Of a stretch of 6,914 nt of DNA, positions 6,864 to 6,914 are shown piece after piece. Made by a program: the position numbers and the translations under genes. This stretch comes from Chloroflexota bacterium. GTDB lineage: Bacteria; Chloroflexota; Limnocylindria; Limnocylindrales; CSP1-4. The DNA is taken from positions 1 through 6,914 of the forward strand of contig JAJYXX010000157.1 in NCBI GenBank assembly GCA_021801545.1, given 5' to 3'. Each line of letters starts with the position of its first letter. Positions within the stretch are counted from its first letter, which is position 1. The notes under the pieces are model-generated. The model made no database searches and had not been told where the DNA came from. It saw only the letters and a list, made by a program, of their open reading frames with translations.

Positions 6864-6914
6864 ATGACGGAACAGGCGGTGGCCCCGCACCCGGGCCACC
6901 CACGGACCAGTCTG
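6864..6914 (+). CDS. Possible start of a gene running off the window (3'-partial)
   Basis: ATG 6864 opens a frame of 17 codons to the window edge (MTEQAVAPHPGHPRTSL). The sequence reads like an ordinary polar N terminus but is too short to assign. TACGGT at 6856-6861 just before it could be a -10 for a near-leaderless message, or the start may lie further on. No Shine-Dalgarno is evident. Confidence 0.35.
   Translation, partial: MTEQAVAPHPGHPRTSL

Noticed and set aside
6590..6865. 91-aa minus-strand frame with AGGAGGTG (RC of CACCTCCT at 6842-6849) near a TTG
   Set aside because: The frame runs through the tRNA-His promoter and into the tRNA gene, and has no domain-like sequence. The good Shine-Dalgarno is probably chance.

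Overview
The window is about 70% G+C or higher, with strongly GC-biased third positions. It carries short, compact genes on both strands. The gene content (an M1-like membrane metallopeptidase, a type II nicotinate phosphoribosyltransferase of the short archaeal-like branch, a MalK/UgpC-type ATPase, a Ser/Thr/Pro-rich LysM lipoprotein) and the style of the proteins suggest a free-living Chloroflexota bacterium of the Limnocylindria/Ellin6529 kind. A high-GC actinobacterium cannot be excluded. This placement is inference from style, not from a marker gene.

Layout. (1) Positions 2-3855, plus strand: a 5'-truncated secreted or membrane gluzincin metallopeptidase with an elastin-like (GLPGL)4 repeat near its N terminus; then a 77-nt gap with a GC-rich hairpin; then a probable 15-codon leader ORF whose stop overlaps the start of nicotinate phosphoribosyltransferase (pncB) as TGATG; then a small three-TPR protein. 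(2) Positions 3908-5678, minus strand, convergent with the first block: a carbohydrate-type ABC ATPase (ugpC family) followed, with a 20-bp overlap, by a Nudix ADP-ribose pyrophosphatase-like gene. (3) Positions 5679-6032: a divergent intergenic region with candidate promoters in both directions, two repeat families and a possible 18-codon leader ORF. (4) Positions 6033-6425: a plus-strand LysM lipoprotein. (5) Positions 6524-6600, minus strand: tRNA-His(GTG) with its characteristic extra 5' G and an encoded CCA, preceded by a good -10 box and 11-bp-phased repeats. (6) From 6864 a plus-strand reading frame runs off the window end.

How the genes may work together. pncB makes nicotinate mononucleotide for NAD. 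The Nudix enzyme probably hydrolyses ADP-ribose, a breakdown product of NAD. The two are therefore functionally adjacent, although on opposite strands. The ABC ATPase has no permease or binding-protein partner in view and probably energises importers encoded elsewhere. No mobile element, CRISPR array or defence gene is visible. The most unusual items are regulatory: two short upstream ORFs joined to their downstream genes by TGATG, the expanded hydrophobic repeat in the metallopeptidase N terminus, and the phased repeats before tRNA-His.
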